Positions 14,158-16,335 of a stretch of DNA of 16,335 nucleotides are shown here, piece after piece (the stretch's first letter is position 1; every line of letters begins with the position of its first letter). The notes below the pieces were generated by a model. The model was not told where the DNA came from. It searched no databases and was given only the letters and a program-made list of their open reading frames with translations. Source of the stretch: an uncultured Collinsella sp. (GTDB taxonomy: Bacteria > Actinomycetota > Coriobacteriia > Coriobacteriales > Coriobacteriaceae); contig USCJ01000008.1 of assembly GCA_900553215.1 (NCBI GenBank), positions 1 to 16,335 of the forward strand. Reading direction: 5' to 3'. A program made the translations under genes and the position numbers.

Positions 14158-15300
14158 TTAGGAACGCTGCTGCGGCTTCCAGGAACCCACATTGGCGTCG
14201 TACTGGTTCAGCGCGCTGTTGCCGCCCTGCGCGATGGGCGCCAGGATCTCGTTTTGGTGGGAACTCATCGACTCGCCATCGGGAATGGCCAGCGAGATAT
14301 CCCAGCTCTGGCAGATCACGTCGACGCGCTCATACATCCACTCGGCAAGCTGCTTTAAGTGGGCGATGTCATCCGCATAGACCGTATCGTCCTGGTACTT
14401 AAGGTTGTTGAGCTCATCTTGCGTCTTTTTGATCTGGTCGCGCAGGGCGTAGGCACTCTGCGACAGCTCCTGACGGGTGGACAGCGGCGTTCGGAGATAG
14501 CCGTTGTTAAAGGAATCGATGACCTCGCCGATCTGGTCCTCGTCAGCGTAGGACACGATGGTCTGATACAGACCGTCGAGCCTGGTATAGAGCTGATCAT
14601 CGGTGAGCACGGTTTCTTCCTGGACAACCTCGGCAGAATCGTCCTGCCTGGTATCGTCCTCAGTGGCCTCGCCCTTTTGGCGCGTGGGGAAGGTCGTCTG
14701 CGCGGCCTGGCCAAACTGGTCGTAGAAGCCAGGCATGACACCCATGGGATCGGCCGTCACGAACCAATAGGCACCACCGCACACGACGGCAAGGACCGCG
14801 ATGATAATGAGCGGCTTAGGAATATGACGCTTATGCTTGTGATAGGCGTCCTCGTCGGGGTGCACCTTGCGCTTGGGTTTTTGAGCATCGTCATGCAGGG
14901 AAACGGGCATGGGAATATCGACCTTGGGGATACCGAAATCCTTATCGAAAGCCGGCAGCACGCAGGTCTCATTGGGGTCGGCGGCGTCTGAGAGCACCGC
15001 AGCGGCGGAGGCCGGCGCATGCGGCACCTCGGTATCGATCTGCTCTTGCGTTAGGCGCGGAAAGCCCGCCGTGCGGCCCGCTGCCAGGTCGGACGCGGCC
15101 GCGTCCTCGGAGAGGATACCCGGAGCGGGGCGTCCGCATTTGGGACACGTACGATCATGTGGAGAAAGACGGGCACCGCAGCCCTCACAGAACACGAACT
15201 CGGTGTGCTCCGGACCATCGCCCGGACCCACATAGGCGTTGCAGTAGGGGCAGAACGAGGCGCCGTCCTCGATAGTCTTAAGGCAATGCGGGCAGATCAC
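14158..15300 (-). CDS. Double zinc-ribbon protein with single membrane helix
   Basis: No established function is known to me. I place the start at a GTG (15300), giving about 380 residues beginning MICPHC, because AGAGG lies five bases upstream and zinc-ribbon proteins usually start this way; a TTG ten codons earlier (15330) has no binding site. Two zinc ribbons follow: CPHC...CPYC (Cys 3, 6, 17, 20) and CEGC...CPKC (Cys 38, 41, 52, 55). An acidic/proline linker contains a basic patch (KPKRKVHPDEDAYHKHKRH), and a membrane helix lies at about 163-181 (PLIIIAVLAVVCGGAYWFV). The remaining roughly 200 residues are external by the positive-inside rule and largely helical, with acidic and Gln-rich stretches. 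Zinc ribbons on the cytoplasmic side may bind protein or nucleic acid; a sensor or scaffold role is only inference. A 103-base gap precedes it. Confidence 0.8.
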   Translation of the reverse strand: MICPHCLKTIEDGASFCPYCNAYVGPGDGPEHTEFVFCEGCGARLSPHDRTCPKCGRPAPGILSEDAAASDLAAGRTAGFPRLTQEQIDTEVPHAPASAAAVLSDAADPNETCVLPAFDKDFGIPKVDIPMPVSLHDDAQKPKRKVHPDEDAYHKHKRHIPKPLIIIAVLAVVCGGAYWFVTADPMGVMPGFYDQFGQAAQTTFPTRQKGEATEDDTRQDDSAEVVQEETVLTDDQLYTRLDGLYQTIVSYADEDQIGEVIDSFNNGYLRTPLSTRQELSQSAYALRDQIKKTQDELNNLKYQDDTVYADDIAHLKQLAEWMYERVDVICQSWDISLAIPDGESMSSHQNEILAPIAQGGNSALNQYDANVGSWKPQQRS

Positions 15301-15345
15301 GGCATCCTCTTTTCGAAGCAATTCAAACAATCGAGGTTAGAGCAT

Positions 15346-15393
15346 AACATCGCCACGGCCCCACAAGAACAAGGCACCAATTCAACATCGCCA
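15346..15393. repeat. Pair of 10-bp direct repeats upstream of the zinc-ribbon gene
   Basis: AACATCGCCA occurs at 15346-15355 and again at 15384-15393, 38 bases apart start to start. Both copies lie in the gap between the ATPase stop and the zinc-ribbon gene start. They could be a paired protein-binding site, but a chance match is possible. Confidence 0.35.
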
Positions 15394-15403
15394 GGGCGCG
15401 TAG

Positions 15404-16335
15404 TTACTTCTTCTTTTTGCTTGGCATCGAAACTTTGATGCCTTGGGCGGACTTGGTTACGCGGGAGCGCTTGGCGCCCGTGGGCTTCTTTTTCTTGGGC
15501 TGGACCTGGGCCACGCCCTCGAGTGCGCGGGCCTCGGCCTCGCGAGCGGTGCGATCTTCGCGGCGCTGCGCCATGTCGGCGGCGACGCGCTTGGCAAAAC
15601 GCTCCGCCGTCGAACCCGTCGAGCTCACCTTGCCGCCACCGCGACCCAGGTGAACGCGCACACCGCGGCCAAAACCAGTTGCGGCATGACGACGACGCGG
15701 CTTGAGCGAATCCATCATCGTGGCGAGCTTAAAGAACACCGAGCAGGTAAAGACCACGATGACAGCCAAGATAACCATCTGACCCATCGTCAGGTTGGCA
15801 ATAGACAGCAGCTTCGGGAATCCGATAACGCCCACCAAGATGCCGGCGACTACAAACACAAAGAGCACCACACGTAGGGGCGTGAGAGGCTGCGAGATGC
15901 GCCAGATCAGGCTGACGCTCGCCGCGCACGACGTAAGCAGGCACATCGTAGACAGCGTAAGCTGGCTAAAGCCAAACACGCGCGCAACAAAGATATCGAG
16001 CGCTTCGGCCAAAATAACCGCAATCGACGCCGGCAGTGCCCGCTTGAGCACGTTCGTCAGGAACGACCCCTTCACGCGAGCATTGTTGGGCTCCAGGCCC
16101 AACACAAAGCCCGGCGCGCCGATACAGAAGAAGTTAATGAGCGTCATCTGGATGGGCTCGAAGGGGTACGGCGGCAGCGCGATGCACAGCGCCGCCAGGC
16201 CCATCGAGAACAGCGTCTTAGTCAGGAACAGCGAGGCCGAACGCTGCAGGTTGTTGATGGAGCGACGGCCCTCGGCCACCACGGCGGGCATCGAGGCAAA
16301 ATCGTTGTCGACGAGCACGATCTCGGCCACGTTAC
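15404..16335 (-). CDS. P-type cation-transporting ATPase, C-terminal part (cut by window edge)
   Basis: P-type ATPases move cations across the membrane using ATP. The visible 310 residues start within the hinge region (VAEIVLVDNDFASMPAVVAEGRR), so the phosphorylation and nucleotide-binding sites lie outside the window. Six hydrophobic helices follow, fitting M5 to M10, with the landmark INFFCIGAPGFVLGLEPN after the second. This resembles the CtpE-like group of actinobacterial ATPases (INFF/IGxPxFxLxLxPN), but the ion cannot be told from this part. After the last helix (about residue 208) a tail of about 100 residues is highly basic, rich in Arg, Gly, Lys and Ala, with PKKKKP and a terminal KKKK, and should be cytoplasmic. 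The TAA stop is not followed by a clear terminator. Confidence 0.9.
   Translation of the reverse strand, partial: NVAEIVLVDNDFASMPAVVAEGRRSINNLQRSASLFLTKTLFSMGLAALCIALPPYPFEPIQMTLINFFCIGAPGFVLGLEPNNARVKGSFLTNVLKRALPASIAVILAEALDIFVARVFGFSQLTLSTMCLLTSCAASVSLIWRISQPLTPLRVVLFVFVVAGILVGVIGFPKLLSIANLTMGQMVILAVIVVFTCSVFFKLATMMDSLKPRRRHAATGFGRGVRVHLGRGGGKVSSTGSTAERFAKRVAADMAQRREDRTAREAEARALEGVAQVQPKKKKPTGAKRSRVTKSAQGIKVSMPSKKKK

Overview
The window reads as chromosomal core DNA of a GC-rich, rod-shaped member of the Actinomycetota, most like Coriobacteriia and probably Collinsella or a close relative. That placement is inference. It rests on the gene order (an mreBCD/PBP2/RodA elongasome operon leading into a radical-SAM pair, rplU-rpmA, obgE and nadD), on L27 lacking the cleavable N-terminal extension typical of Firmicutes, on heavy use of TTG start codons, and on the protein sequences. 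All sixteen genes lie on the minus strand, so transcription runs from high to low coordinates. I saw no tRNA, rRNA, insertion sequence, prophage or CRISPR. No stretch longer than about 120 bases lacks a gene.

In transcription order, the right end (16335-14158) holds the C-terminal half of a P-type cation ATPase with an unusual basic tail, then a membrane-anchored double zinc-ribbon protein. A promoter at 14090-14119 drives a two-gene unit: a cyclophilin-type prolyl isomerase and a TPR protein with one membrane helix and an external C-terminal domain. A 14-bp hairpin (12137-12169) closes this unit.

The centre (12076-2470) is one tightly packed run of eight genes with gaps of 21 bases or fewer: mreB, mreC, mreD, mrdA (PBP2), rodA, a DUF697/YcjF-like protein, a B12-binding-type radical SAM protein and its DUF2344 partner. 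MreB, MreC, MreD, PBP2 and RodA form the lateral-wall synthesis complex (elongasome). The DUF697-like protein is embedded in this operon and has no known role in it. At four junctions the upstream TAG stop codon forms the first bases of the next gene's ribosome binding site, which suggests translational coupling.

The left end (2473-1) is a ribosome and GTPase cluster. A strong promoter whose -35 box overlaps the DUF2344 stop codon drives rplU and rpmA. A clear intrinsic terminator follows rpmA, and its T-tract directly touches the ribosome binding site of obgE, so obgE-nadD is probably expressed by regulated or partial read-through. nadD runs off the left edge.

The points most worth a second look are the rpmA/obgE terminator-RBS arrangement, the DUF697-like protein with what looks like a degenerate GTPase domain inside the elongasome operon, the extra N-terminal membrane helix of PBP2, and a perfect 12-bp hairpin in the early coding region of mreC. 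No unmistakably novel multi-gene system was found.
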